Positions 32,833-43,767 of a stretch of 48,585 nucleotides of DNA are shown piece by piece. Source of the stretch: Paracamarosporium sp. OC-R06-R3 (taxonomy: Eukaryota > Ascomycota > Dothideomycetes > Pleosporales > Didymosphaeriaceae); the NCBI GenBank assembly GCA_019828545.1, contig JACVRA010000188.1, positions 1 through 48,585 of the forward strand. Reading direction: 5' to 3'. A program made the position numbers and the translations under genes. Position 1 is the stretch's first letter. Each line of letters starts with the position of its first letter. The notes beneath the pieces are model-generated. The model had not been told where the DNA came from. It made no database searches and saw only the letters and a list, made by a program, of their open reading frames with translations.

Positions 32833-34223
32833 AAGGATGGCCAATAACGACAACCGCGTGCGACGAAGCAGTCTGGAGGGGCGTGTGTTAGCAGGCAGCC
32901 ATGGATGGGTGGTGAGGGTGCAGCTGTGAAGGGCAGAGGACGGGCACAGGACGGGCAGATTGGCGTGAGGCAATTGTGGGCCGGGGCTCAGGAGGAGAGG
33001 GCACTTGGGACGACGTACCCCTTTCGCAGGACGGAAATGACGGCGCCAAGGCAATTACAGAAAAGCGGCCTCAGTGAAGGAAAAGGCTCGCGAGTATTAA
33101 GACAGGCGGTAGAATGCAACAGAGGCGTGGACGGGGCTGGAGAGGCTGTCGTGGATCGACGGAGCTGGCAGCGTGTACCAAGCCTCCCGAGCAGGACGGT
33201 TAAGCCTGCATTGGGCGTCGGAGGGGCGCCGGGGGGGACGAGAGAGCGATGGGGGCGCCGGCTCGAGGGACGCTGGGGCAGGCACAAGGGAAAGAATAGA
33301 GAGAGGGAGGTGGTGCTTGGGTTGAGAGGGCAAAGCGTGGGTTTGGCCTGAGGGCGCGAACACTCAAGTAGGGGGAAGTCCCAAGGCGGCTAGGCGGGCG
33401 CTCGGCCCACGAGCAGGTTCGATGGGCGGCGGGCGCGGGCGACGCAGCGAAGCAGGACGAGGCGCGCTGCAGGCGGCGGGCGGCGGGCTACAGGCGGGCT
33501 GGGGTGCGGCGCCATGGCCAGTGTGTCGACATGCACGCCGCGGCCCGCCTATGAGGCCGTCGACGCGTCGTGTTGCTGCATGCACGCATTCCAGCGGCGC
33601 AAACAAACCCTCGCCGACGCCAACTTGGCGCCGTGGGGAATCGAAGGCGACGAGAATCAGACCGCCCGCCGTCGCACCACGCTCTCGCACCACGCTCTCG
33701 CAGTCGACTGCTCCACCCGCTCCACCACGCTGCCAGCCGCCGTGAAGCTCGCCGCCTCCCACGCACCGCTCCCGTGGAAGAAAGCCCGCTGCTCCACCGC
33801 CCTGGTCCCCCTCGGCCATGCTCTGCACTCCCAGACGACTCCCACCACCCTTCTTTGCACCCGTCGCTAGCCCCGTAGGCCCCGCCGCCATGTCCCTGTC
33901 CCGCCCAGTACGCCACCGTCTACCGCTCAGGGTCGCCGACAACCTGCCCACCTCACGCACCCAACACTTGCGCTGCTGCCCTTGACGGGAGCCGATCCTC
34001 GCTCCTCTCCCAATTCCATTCACACTTCCCGACTCCCACAAATTGACGCCTTCACTGGCCGAGGCCCAGCCCGAGTCGCGTGGCCATCCGCCACCATATC
34101 TCGCCTACCAACGTGACACCAGAGGGACTGCTTAGTCATCTAACCACATCCGATACCAAACTGCTGTTCGATCGCAAAAACGCAAGACGAGGCTAGCGCA
34201 TCATGATTCCGACGCAGTCAGCG

Positions 34224-34228
<5 letters not shown>

Positions 34229-34258
<30 letters not shown>
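34229..34258 (+). repeat. (TC)15 microsatellite
   Basis: A perfect 30 bp TC dinucleotide run in the large geneless interval. Pyrimidine tracts of this kind are common near fungal transcription starts, but no gene is tied to it. Confidence 0.95.
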
Positions 34259-34263
<5 letters not shown>

Positions 34264-36161
34264 AACGTCTGTATGTAGTACTCCAAGTCCAACTGCATCT
34301 TCTAGCTCCGTTACCTGCTCTCAATAGCATCTTCCCACCACTCTTTGTAGAAGATCCGTGCCACCAAAGGACTGCTTCACAAGCTTGCGCAACTTTCAAC
34401 ACTCACACACGATGCGGCGACAAACCGTCGGTAGCTGAGCTTGTGTTTCAGATCTCCCACCACGCCTTGTAGCACAGATCTTGCAGCCACAGCAACCCTC
34501 GGTGTGCACAGCGAACCACCGTTCATCTTGGCATGCCTGCGGATCCGATCGGTGACAAAGTTTGTCCCTTGTATCCCAGCTGGCCCCAGGCATTGCGCCA
34601 GTCCTCCTCGTCGGAATTCTTGGGACGAACGAGTACAGTAACCCCACAGCTTGATGACACGGCTCCCCTTCTGCCCTTCGACACCGGATGTTGCCACACC
34701 TCCGAAGCTCATGTGGCGTGTCTACTCCTCATCAATCGAGCTACTGCACGTAAACTCTGGGACACTTGGTAAACGCCGCGCAGTCTACTCCAATGATGAT
34801 CGAAAAGCTGCGGAAAGTCACCCATCATTGGTCGGCTTCAGAGAAATGTATACACTTTGAATTTTAACCTTCTTAGTCCCCGGGACTCACCGCGCTCATA
34901 TCCGTCTGTTGTTGAAGCTACAAGCCACGCTTACTTTGCCACTACTCTGTCCTCCAAACCAAGGTTGTTCCTGTCTCCCTATGTTCAATACGATATTGCG
35001 ATCGCTTTACATATATGAATCTAAAGTCTATTTAAGCCTTCTCTCAACCGAACGTTAATCGAGTGCTGCAGCAAAGAACGCACTAGCTGTGTGTTCTACT
35101 ATAGAACTCCGTTCTTGAACATGAGCGCCAGCTAAGACTTCTCACTTCGGCAGTCGTGTTCTTCGAGGTTCGCAATCCATACCACCTGGTCGAAGACATT
35201 CTCCCTTTGGCTGTTGTCTTCGGAGAAGCGCTTTCATCGTATCAACTTACACTGGCATCTATTATTGGCTCAACGCCGCTTGAAACACATCCACACAAGG
35301 TCCCACATAGGTGCTCCCTTTGGCGCAACGGCCTCGAATCGACCAAATACCACGTTAGCCGTAATCTCGCTTCCACACGACGGCCCAGAACGGTGCCAGC
35401 CTCTTTCTCCACATGACGCCCTTTTCCCCGGATCGTCGATTTCGAAAATTCGACGTCATCCACTCTTGTGCGTTTCATCTTGTACCTCCCTAACATGGTC
35501 GCGTGGTGGTGCTGCTGGAGGAGTAATTCACCTCAAGTGGTACCGTTTGCTGATCGTAATAAGGATTGCGCGTCAGCAGTACCTCGGAAGCGCGATCGAA
35601 TGCATACGTCATGCACCAGATCCTGGGCTCAGATTAAGCTATTATTCTTCTCCCCGCAACGGGTTTGTCTTCCTAGCTTTCCGATTTTCGCTTACCTATA
35701 ATTTTAGTCAGTAGTCATTCAACAGAACACTTGTATTGGTCTTGGCTCTTTCTTGGGAGACATCATGGTACGCTGGCCAAAATTGACGCTACGTTGGTGA
35801 TGTTCTATAATGCAGGATACTATAAAGGTATACACTTTATTTTCTTAATGTTGAGTGCGACATTTTGTCGCGCTGTGGACAAGACTGTTATATCTGATAG
35901 CTGTAACTGTATGCTCGTCCCAAGGCAGATGGCATACTGTCAATCTGTAAAGCTGGCTCTTCTCACTATCGATATTGAATTCAACAGCGCATCACAACAT
36001 CACACTCAATTCGTACTCGTTCAATGGATGTTTTCCAGTTGGTGGTGATAGAATTCATGTGCACTTATTTCCTAGAATGGCAATATCTCACAGTGGTTTA
36101 GCTTTTAATAATTTTAGTCACTTGTTTTTCTAAAATTGTCTTCATTATGTGCACGCGGCTA

Positions 36162-37793
36162 TCAAGGCAACGTAGGGTTCTTGAATAACGTACTCCATGT
36201 CGTCACCGGTCTTGGGCGCAGAGTCGGCATCCCAGGCGGGGATTTGTCAAATTCGTTCGACTCGGAGCTTAAAGATGGATGCACATCGTACTCCTTGTGA
36301 CCATACCCGTCGGTAGTATACATGTTAGACTGATCCGGTGTCTCGTCAATCAAAGGTACAATTGGCCGCGGTAGCCTGTCGTTACTGCGATCTGGAATTA
36401 TTAGGTCACTCGATGATAAAGTGCGCATGTTTGCCGTACGTAGCGGGCCGAATTGCAGAGAAATTCTACCAGATGTTGCCCTCAGATTGCTCAGAGACAC
36501 AGCGCTAGCAAATGACGAGGCGACCGAGGTATGATGTTGGGTGGAGCGCTCATCAGTCAGCAACCCAGATAGCTTTGGCTTGCCATATGGGTACACTATT
36601 GAGTACAGTGGAACTGCGTTGAACGAATCCGGGGCCTTGACACCTATAAGTATGCTCTTGTTGCTGTCCCGATCAGTGCCTCCAGTGCCAGTGCGTGGAG
36701 TCAATATGCCCTGGCTAACAGAGACACTACCCTCGAGTGACGAGGACTGGGGATTAAGAGGCTCGGAGGGATCGAAGCCGATGAATGGCTCGTGGTCATG
36801 GGTGACTGACATTGTACGTGTATTTGCCTGGCGATGCTGTGGTGCATAAAAGTCGGAGGTATCAATGTTAATGCCACTTTTTCTATGGACAGTCACATCC
36901 CCATTAACAACACGGGGTGCAGGCTTCCCATCCGTGCTCATCAGATCATGCCTAAAGGCATTCACTGGAACGCCAGGCTTTTTATGAGCTTTCTGTACAG
37001 CCTTGTATTCGACCCTTTGCACCCGCTTTATGTCCCGCATTCTAGCGCCCAAAGTGAATGCATCATCTACAATGGTCGCACCATTTTCGCACGCCTCGAG
37101 CCACTCCTTTACAAAGCGGACACGCCGAGACTTCAGATTCTCCTTTGGTCCCGCACGTCGTCTACCTATACGCGCAACTAGCCCGGCTAACAGAGCGAAG
37201 ATCACTTTCGTATCTGAACCGATCCGTGCAAGCATGCACGCAGGACACTGACTTGCATCATACCTCCAGCATGGCGTGAATATTCCCTTCTCATCCAGAA
37301 GTCCCGAGAAAATCGGCTCGTGACCCTTGGGTATACAATCTTGAAGACGGAAATTTGGAACATACATCTGCGGCACCGGTTCCAGCTGGCGTGCTTTCGC
37401 CTTGTCGCTGTCTTCCAATTCTCCACTCATAAAGACAGAATAAGTAAACTGCCCAATGCGGGTGATTTCATGCCGTACCATCGACATGATCTCGTAGCAT
37501 AGGCGCTTCTTGAGGTGTCTATGTAGATCACAAAGATACCCTGGCTGCACTCTACCAGTAGATGGAGAAGGAGATTTGTGGGAGCCGGAAGCACGAAGAT
37601 ATGAGGGCAGAGACTGGACTAGCTCCTTGAATTTTTCTGCTTCAGAGGTGTGAGGAGCAGGGAGGTTAAGGAAGACACGTACAAAGAGTCTCATGTCGCC
37701 ATTTGTCATAAGGTAAAAATAATGCATTCGACGGCCATTGGGGTCTCTGTAAAAGTTATAAAGAGCGGTCAACGCAGAAGATTGAGGTTTCAT
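36162..37793 (-). CDS. Hypothetical protein with Cys-containing central region
   Basis: A single long open frame of 543 residues from an ATG at 37,793 (MKPQSSALTALYNFYRDPNG). The first ~280 residues look folded: HYFYLMTNGDMRLFVRVFLN, then HLKKRLCYEIMSMVRHEITR, then MYVPNFRLQDCIPKGHEPIF. The segment CWRYDASQCPACMLARIG has a C-x7-C-x2-C spacing that could bind zinc with another cysteine. Basic sequence follows (RIGRRRAGPKENLKSRRVR). The second half is Ser/Thr/Pro-rich and probably disordered. I do not recognise a family; the character is that of a lineage-specific fungal protein. Uninterrupted length and codon pattern support a real gene. Confidence 0.8.
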   Translation of the reverse strand: MKPQSSALTALYNFYRDPNGRRMHYFYLMTNGDMRLFVRVFLNLPAPHTSEAEKFKELVQSLPSYLRASGSHKSPSPSTGRVQPGYLCDLHRHLKKRLCYEIMSMVRHEITRIGQFTYSVFMSGELEDSDKAKARQLEPVPQMYVPNFRLQDCIPKGHEPIFSGLLDEKGIFTPCWRYDASQCPACMLARIGSDTKVIFALLAGLVARIGRRRAGPKENLKSRRVRFVKEWLEACENGATIVDDAFTLGARMRDIKRVQRVEYKAVQKAHKKPGVPVNAFRHDLMSTDGKPAPRVVNGDVTVHRKSGINIDTSDFYAPQHRQANTRTMSVTHDHEPFIGFDPSEPLNPQSSSLEGSVSVSQGILTPRTGTGGTDRDSNKSILIGVKAPDSFNAVPLYSIVYPYGKPKLSGLLTDERSTQHHTSVASSFASAVSLSNLRATSGRISLQFGPLRTANMRTLSSSDLIIPDRSNDRLPRPIVPLIDETPDQSNMYTTDGYGHKEYDVHPSLSSESNEFDKSPPGMPTLRPRPVTTWSTLFKNPTLP

Positions 37794-38417
37794 GCTGTAG
37801 GATCAAGTTGCACGTGTTTATGTGTGGTTAACATATGTTGACTTGGGGAAATGCAAATTCTGGTTTAGGTCTGAGTCACGGTGATGTATGTATTGAACGT
37901 CAGTATGTAAGTTAATACACTATATTTTAATATTTTGTGCGTAGTTTTGGGTAAAAAGCAAACAATGTAACAACTCTGATAGACAAAGGGTGCTTTGTTC
38001 GCTGCATGCTATGAGTGGGCTAAGTAGTCTTGGTCACCTAATAAAGCTTGATGGTTCAGATACATGGTTTGTATAGTCTTAGGGAGTTCATAAAGATACA
38101 TGATAATTTAAAACATTCAAATAGGTATTGTGTCAGCGAAGTGTGCTTCTGCCGACGTTGATTTGGATAATCATTGATTCAGCGTGTGCAAGACCAGGCT
38201 GATAAAGCGATAGCTGTCCACATATACAAGTACCCATTGGAAACGAGCGTTATAATTTTCCGAGTCCACGTATGGTTTCTGGGGTAAATGTCCGCTAAAC
38301 ATGACCCCCCTGTATCGTCGCTCTTCCAACGCCAGGGGCATATTTGACCACAAAGTATATCTTGAAGTAAATTGATTAATGGAGTGCATGTATGGAAAGC
38401 CCTTGTTATTAACCATG
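37794..38417. other. Intergenic, no gene seen
   Basis: AT-rich spacer between the start of the hypothetical gene (-) and the 3' end of the enolase-superfamily gene (-). A minus-strand open frame at 38,171-38,416 has no recognisable features. Confidence 0.6.
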
Positions 38418-39760
38418 CTAATGATAGCTTGCTACAGGTTCTCCGAGTACGTCTAGGCGAGGCTTGATGCCCAGACCAGGTTCGCGAGGCGCTGTGACAT
38501 CACCATCATGAAGACCGTATGCGCAATCCGCGATTTTCGTGGCGGAACAGTCCCGGACATCTAATATACATCGTAAATAACGCGCTGGAATAGTCTGCGC
38601 GAGGTGTACAATTGCCGCGAACGAAATATCCGAGCCCCATGCGTCCTGCACACTCATTGTGTAGCCAGCGGCCAAACAAAGATCTCTAATACGTCGACCT
38701 TTGGTCAAGCCTCCACATTTGGCTATCTTCAGGTTGATGCCTTCGGCTCCATCTTCAGTGATGAGTTGCACGACCGATGCAGTGTGTGTAACCAGCTCAT
38801 CAAAGATTATCGGAATGTCGGTCCGCCGCCGAAGGGAGATAGTTTCGTGCCAGGTAGCGCAAGGCGATTCGAGGATAAAGTCTAGCTCTCGTGGTAGCAA
38901 TCTAAGTAATCGCAACGTGTTCTCGACAGTCATGCCGCAGTTAGCATCGGCAAGGAAGAACTCGTCTTGTTTCTTGTCGGCAAGTGCTGACTGAACTAAA
39001 AGAGGAGAGACAGAGTTAGCTCAAATCGTATATGAAGGGAGATGTACATCAGTAGTGTCTCAGCCAGATCCACCAATGGCCGTGACACTGTTGGCCACCA
39101 TGTAGGCATTCAGTCCATCGAGAGTGATCAGCTGTAACGTCACATGGTGGTTGCACAACGTCCGGAAGATTCAAAGATTTGCAACGGTGAGAGACATCCA
39201 CTTCGTACCGAGCCTTACGTACTGAGGGCGGCGTCGCTCGCAGGGTCTTGGCCAATCTTGATGGAATGGCCCCGGTATCCTTTCTCTCGGTAGTCGGCAA
39301 CTATCTTGCGCGCTTCATCGGGCGCGCAAACGCCTACAGACGATATTCTTGGAAGTTTGACATCGGTGCGACCACCCAAGAGATCGCATACAGGTAATCC
39401 GACAGATTTGCCAAAGACATCCCAGCACGCTACATCCAACGCTGTTTTGGCATGCTCATGGCCCAGTAGAGTAGCATCCATGGTGTCGTTGATGCGGTCA
39501 ACCATTCGCGGATCTAGGCCGATGAGATGAGGGGCAATCTCTGCTATTCCAGCTCTTACTCCAAGGGCATGCGCAGCAACAAAAGTAGCTCCAAAAGGCG
39601 TGCTTTCACCCCATCCTTCGATCCCATTGTCGGTGGTGATTCGTACTATCGTAGCGTCGAAGCTTGTATATGTGCGCCCCTCAGAAAGACGATACACTCC
39701 TTTGGAGTATGGTAAATCCACTTGGAAGATATCGATCCGTGCAATCTTGAGTTCCGACAT
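38418..39760 (-). CDS. Mandelate racemase/muconate-lactonizing-type enolase-superfamily enzyme
   Basis: Two exons, 39760-39223 and 38995-38418, with a 227 bp intron (38996-39222, GTACGT...CTTTTAG); 371 residues. The N-terminal capping domain (IARIDIFQVDLPYSKGVYRL; NGIEGWGESTPFGATFVAAH) precedes a TIM barrel. Visible family residues are the catalytic lysine in GHSIKIG, metal ligands in LADANCG, LESPC and IIFDE, and the second lysine region INLKIAKCGGLTKG. The closest remembered relatives are bacterial and fungal hydroxyproline/proline-betaine epimerases and cis-3-hydroxyproline dehydratases (ACWDVFGKSVGLPVCDLLGG is typical of them), but substrate specificity cannot be read from sequence. It probably acts in the cytosol on an amino acid or acid-sugar-like carboxylate. 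It is divergent from the MDR oxidoreductase; see the cluster finding. Confidence 0.9.
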
Positions 39761-40328
39761 TGTTGCGTGAGCTATTAGTGCGGTACGGTACGCAAAGAAC
39801 TACGATATGGGGTGTCTTAGACGTTGGAACGACTATTTAAATGCTTCAATAACCGCATCCTACTACCATGATATGAAGCAATACGGTTAATGCTTCCGAT
39901 ATACGAAATCTTGCATCGAAAAAAAGTTGCATGATTGGAGGCTCGCTTTGTTGACAAGATAAGGTGGGGATCGTTTCACTGGTAGCCAGGTGTTACTATC
40001 TTACTAAATTTGCTCTTCACGTCATTCTTTTCGGACGTTCGTATGTTCTTGCCGCACAGCGTAGAATATTGCGAAAAATCAAAGTAGTATCCAATTGTAT
40101 AGTCGGAGTCTGCGACCGAGGGTCAACAGTTGTCTTAGAATTGACCAATCAAATTTATCACGTTTATAGAGGCGAATTTGTCAGCTCCGAGGATACCCAT
40201 CAATCTCATGTATCCATAAGGTATAATCTAACAAAAAGTATGAATTTCAGTATTCAATCTCTTCCGGTTTTCATCGTTGATCTTATAAATCTTCACCTGC
40301 GACGAACGACTGAGTCCAGCCAGCAACC
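39761..40328. promoter_or_regulatory. Divergent promoter with GATA and CCAAT motifs
   Basis: 568 bp between two divergently transcribed enzyme genes. Motifs visible: AGATAAG (39,957-39,963, plus), TATCT (39,997-40,001, that is AGATA on minus), TTATCA (40,155-40,160, TGATAA on minus), CCAAT (40,145-40,149) and a TATAAA at 40,284-40,289, 45 bp before the MDR start. GATA sites are bound by nitrogen regulators of the AreA/NIT2 family. Such short motifs also occur by chance. Confidence 0.4.
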
Positions 40329-41538
40329 ATGTCCAATCCCCCAGTTACAGTTCGAAAAGCCTACCGTCGAACAGACGACCACACTCCAAAAACGCCCAAG
40401 ATCAAAGTTGTCGAGGAAAAGCTAGATCTACCTCTTCATCCAACTTCCGTCCTCATCAAGGTCCACGCTGTGGCTTTGAACTACCGAGACGCTAATATTG
40501 CCAATGGAGGTATCCTCCGATGACCCCCACACCCCTTGTTTCCATTCTAACACAACTCAGGGAACCCCTGGCCTGTAACTCCTAATGGTGTCCTCTGTAA
40601 TGATGCCGCTGGCGAGATAATTCAAGTAGGCGATAAAGTTGAGACCCTGAAAATCGGCGACAGGGTTGCTCCTATTGTTGATACAGCAAACCTCACAGGT
40701 CGGGAGCCAGGACGCTCGTGGCTTGCAGCAGACGAAGATGGCGTGTTGGCTGACCACATCATTTTCGACGAAAAAAGAGTGAGTAAGCTGCCAGCGCACT
40801 TGGATTGGGTGAATGCGAGCATCATCCCTTGCGCTGGAGTAACAGCTTGGTCGGCTTTGAAGGGGGTGGAGATCGGCAAGAGTGTGCTAATTCAAGGTAC
40901 GAGTTGAAGCTTCAAATACATGTAATGATTGTGGTTCTGATTTGGGCAGGCACCGGCGGCGTCGCCATGTTTGCATTGAAGCTCGCGAGAGCTGCTGGTC
41001 TCCGCGTCATCTTGACATCGTCAAGCGACGAGAAGCTCAAGAAGATCCAGGAGCAATTTCCTAGCCCACCAATTTCAATTGTTAACTACCGAAAGACACC
41101 AAACTGGGACGAAGAGATTTTACGTCTTACCAACGGTGAGGGTGTCGATCTCGTCGTAGAAGTTGGTGGCGCGTCGACAATAGTAAAAAGTCTGAAGTGT
41201 ACGCGGAGAGGAGGAATTGTGAGTATCGTAGGATACTTGAGCGGACCGAAGTCAGAAGACTTAATCGAAGTAATCCCTTTAAGCATCGATAGGAGAATTG
41301 TGATGAGGTGAGTCGAGCGTGCTTTCATCCACAAAATAAAAAACTTCAAACTGAACCACCCAGGGGCATTGATGCCGGATCGAAGCATGACTTAGATGAT
41401 CTTTGTGCAGCTATCTCAGCGACGCAAATGGCTTTCGACGACATCATTGATTCAGTAGAACCATGGGAGAAAGCGGACGAGGCTCTTCAGTATGTGTGGG
41501 AAGGCAAGCAGGTCGGAAAGGTAGTTATCAAAGTCTGA
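40329..41538 (+). CDS. Zinc-type alcohol-dehydrogenase-like (MDR) oxidoreductase
   Basis: Four exons, 40329-40509, 40561-40896, 40950-41307 and 41364-41538, with introns of 51, 53 and 56 bp; 349 residues. The protein shows the medium-chain dehydrogenase/reductase plan. An N-terminal GroES-like domain (SVLIKVHAVALNYRDANIAN; NDAAGEIIQVGDKVETLKIG) is followed by a Rossmann domain with the nucleotide-binding loop IQGTGGVAMFALKLA, then VDLVVEVGG and GGIVSIVGYLSG. The structural zinc cysteine cluster is absent and no catalytic Cys-His pair is evident, so it is closer to quinone-reductase or zinc-independent MDR members, with NAD(P)H as the likely cofactor. Position suggests a shared pathway with the enolase-superfamily enzyme and the transporter; the substrate is unknown. 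Confidence 0.92.
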
Positions 41539-41687
41539 ATTCTGCCGATGTTAAGCGCGCATCATTTTCCGTACCATCTCCTCTGCTGCTCACTTGTCCC
41601 ACGCTTTTACGCACTGGTAATGGTCTAAGCGATGAACAGACACCACGCGAAGCTATTGTACAAGTTCGCGTGAAGACTAGACCGGAC

Positions 41688-41715
41688 GCTAAGCAGCTTG
41701 CGGCGTCCGCTTAGC
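41688..41715 (+). other. Interleaved inverted repeats downstream of the MDR gene
   Basis: GGACGC (41,684-41,689) pairs with GCGTCC (41,703-41,708), and GCTAAGC (41,688-41,694) pairs with GCTTAGC (41,709-41,715). The A-B-A'-B' order is that of an H-type pseudoknot, in the 3' region of the MDR transcript. The arms are short, so chance is a real possibility. Confidence 0.35.
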
Positions 41716-41841
41716 TAGGCGCATGATGTGATGAACTCAACTAAGCAGAAGTTTTCACGACGCAAGCGGTTTCGGCCTTGTTAATTCATCTCTGTAAAAA
41801 GTCTCTCTGTATTTCGTGAACCAGGATCAACTACTGGTACG

Positions 41842-43631
41842 ATGGCATCGCAAGACGAGGGCAAAGCGGATGCGACACCAAGTTCGCCACCCCATCCAGA
41901 ATCAGGCGCGAGTTCGATTTCGCTGGACAAGGATGTCGCGATCAAACTCGTGGGTGAGCATGCCCAGGAGATCGATCCAGAAATGGAGAAAAGAGTACTT
42001 CGAAAGATCGACCTGTTCCTCATTCCCGCCATGGTAGTAGGTAGGTCTTACATTTCCCTCCACCTCCACTGTAGAAGTAATCACACGCCAAGAGTTTAGG
42101 CACTGTACTGTGCATCCATGGGACAACTCAACCTGCGATATTTCAAAACAACAACTGACATAGCCAGGCTATGGGCTGGTATACTACGACAAAGCCATCC
42201 TTGGCTCCGCCGTCCTTTTTGGCATGACGAAGGACCTGTCCTTAAGTGTAGTCGATACCACCAGAACGCCTCCAACAACCGATACCTCTCGCCTCAGCTG
42301 GGCCACGTCCCTTTTCTACTTTGGCATGCTCGCTGGCCTTTACCCCATGACATTTGCGCTCCAACGCTTCAACCTTGGCCGCATCCTCGGCGGCGTCGTC
42401 ATTCTGTGGGCTCTTGTCTGCATGCTGACTGCCACAGTGACTACTTGGAAAGGCCTCTATGCGCAGCGCTTCTTCCTTGGGTTTGTCGAGAGCGTCATTC
42501 CGACTGGCTTTATGTGTATTGTTAGTGGGTATTACACGCAGGAGGAACAGGCGTTGAGGCAGAGCTGGTGGTTTTCGTCGACGGGATTGTTCACGATTAT
42601 TGGCGGCGCGTTAAATTATGGATTTGCTCAGATTACCGGGGGTGCGCTGAAGAGATGGCAGTATATTTACTTGCTCGCCGGTTGCTTGACGTTCCTATTC
42701 GGAATCTTTTGCTTCTTCATCCCAAACTCGCCGGTAGACGCATGGTTCCTGAGCAGAGATGAGAGAATGATAGCCGTTGAAAGACTGCGGAAGGGGCAGA
42801 CGGGGGTAAGATGTCAGAAGATCAAGATGGCGCAGGTCAAGGAGGCTTTCTTGGATGCGAAGCTGTGGCTCGTGTTCATCATGATGGGTTCGGCATATAC
42901 GGTTAACGGTGCTGTGTCGGGCTTTGGGCCGTTGATTGTGTCGACGTTTGGATGGTCGACGCTGGAGTCGATTTTATGGCAGTTTCCTCTCGGCGGTCTC
43001 TGTCTTATTGCGATCCTGGCGTGTGGATGGGCCTCTTCTCGAGTGCCGAACATTCGGATCATCCTGCTGGTTCTTAATTGTTTGCCGGTCATTGCGGGAT
43101 GTGCCATGATCTGGAAGGGGAAATGGACGTATCATGCTGGCACGCCTGTTGCAGGATATAGCATCATTGGGACTTTTGGTGCGGTGGTGAGCTTGACTAT
43201 TGTCATTGGGATGAGGTGTGCAACAGTATCCCCCCCCCCCACGGCTATTGCGATTACTGACGAGTCTCGGCAGCAACGTCGCAGGCGCGACCAAGAAGAG
43301 CTGCATGGCCGGCTCTATCTTTGTCGCCTACTGCGTTGGCAATATCGTTGGTCCACAGCTGATCAAAAGCGAGACAAAGAGAGACCACTATCCGGAACTG
43401 TGGACGGGGTTGATCATCTGGTAAGCCCCCGCTCAGCCGCCAACATCGGTGACGGATGCTAATCGACGTAGCTACTGCATTACCATTGCCGCCTCCGTCG
43501 CACTCTACGCGGTGCTGTGGAGGGAAAACAAGAAGAGGGAGAGTCAGTCTGGCAACGAAGAGGAAAGAGACCGCCTCGCGTTCCTGGACCTGACGGACGG
43601 GGAGAATCCGTACTTCAGATACGTGCTCTGA
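41842..43631 (+). CDS. MFS transporter, allantoate permease (DAL5-like) family
   Basis: Four exons, 41842-42040, 42168-43215, 43274-43420 and 43472-43631. The introns are 127, 58 and 51 bp; the protein is 517 residues in continuous frame. After a polar N-terminus comes VLRKIDLFLIPAMVVGYGLVYYDKAI-type TM1 (an anion:cation symporter family mark), then LFYFGMLAGLYPMTFALQRF, RFFLGFVESVIPTGF, SWWFSSTGLFTIIGGALNYG, IPNSPVDAWFLSRDER after TM6, and a second half with NVAGATKKSCMAGSIFVAYC and GNIVGPQLIKSE. This family imports organic acids, vitamins, allantoate and small amino-acid-derived compounds across the plasma membrane. The gene starts 303 bp after the MDR gene on the same strand. The second intron carries an 11-base C run (43,230-43,240). 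Confidence 0.93.
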
Positions 43632-43767
43632 GAGTTCACATGCAGACTAGCAATGTAGACAATGCCAGGCTGCGTTAGCGTTCGGGGCGGGAGTGAGGAG
43701 ACGATGGACAGCGAGGTTTGCAGATCGCCGGGAGCCAAGGCGGCCCCGTTCCGAGCGTGTGGTCTCT

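Larger units (their letters stand above)
32734..36161. other. 3.4 kb interval without a supported gene
   Basis: The first ~1.3 kb is very GC-rich, with open frames in several overlapping phases on both strands (for example 33,364-34,041 minus) and no recognisable domains. After about 34,050 composition turns AT-richer. The interval contains the (GTC)13 and (TC)15 microsatellites. It may hold a long promoter or leader for the minus-strand gene ending at 30,377, or an unrecognised non-coding RNA; the sequence alone does not decide. Confidence 0.5.

Noticed and set aside
33364..34041. 225-codon minus-strand open frame
   Set aside because: Gly/Arg/Ala-rich with overlapping open frames on both strands, as expected from GC-rich non-coding DNA; no conserved motif.
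35156..35714. Plus-strand open frames in the geneless interval
   Set aside because: Mostly without ATG start, mutually overlapping, no domain.
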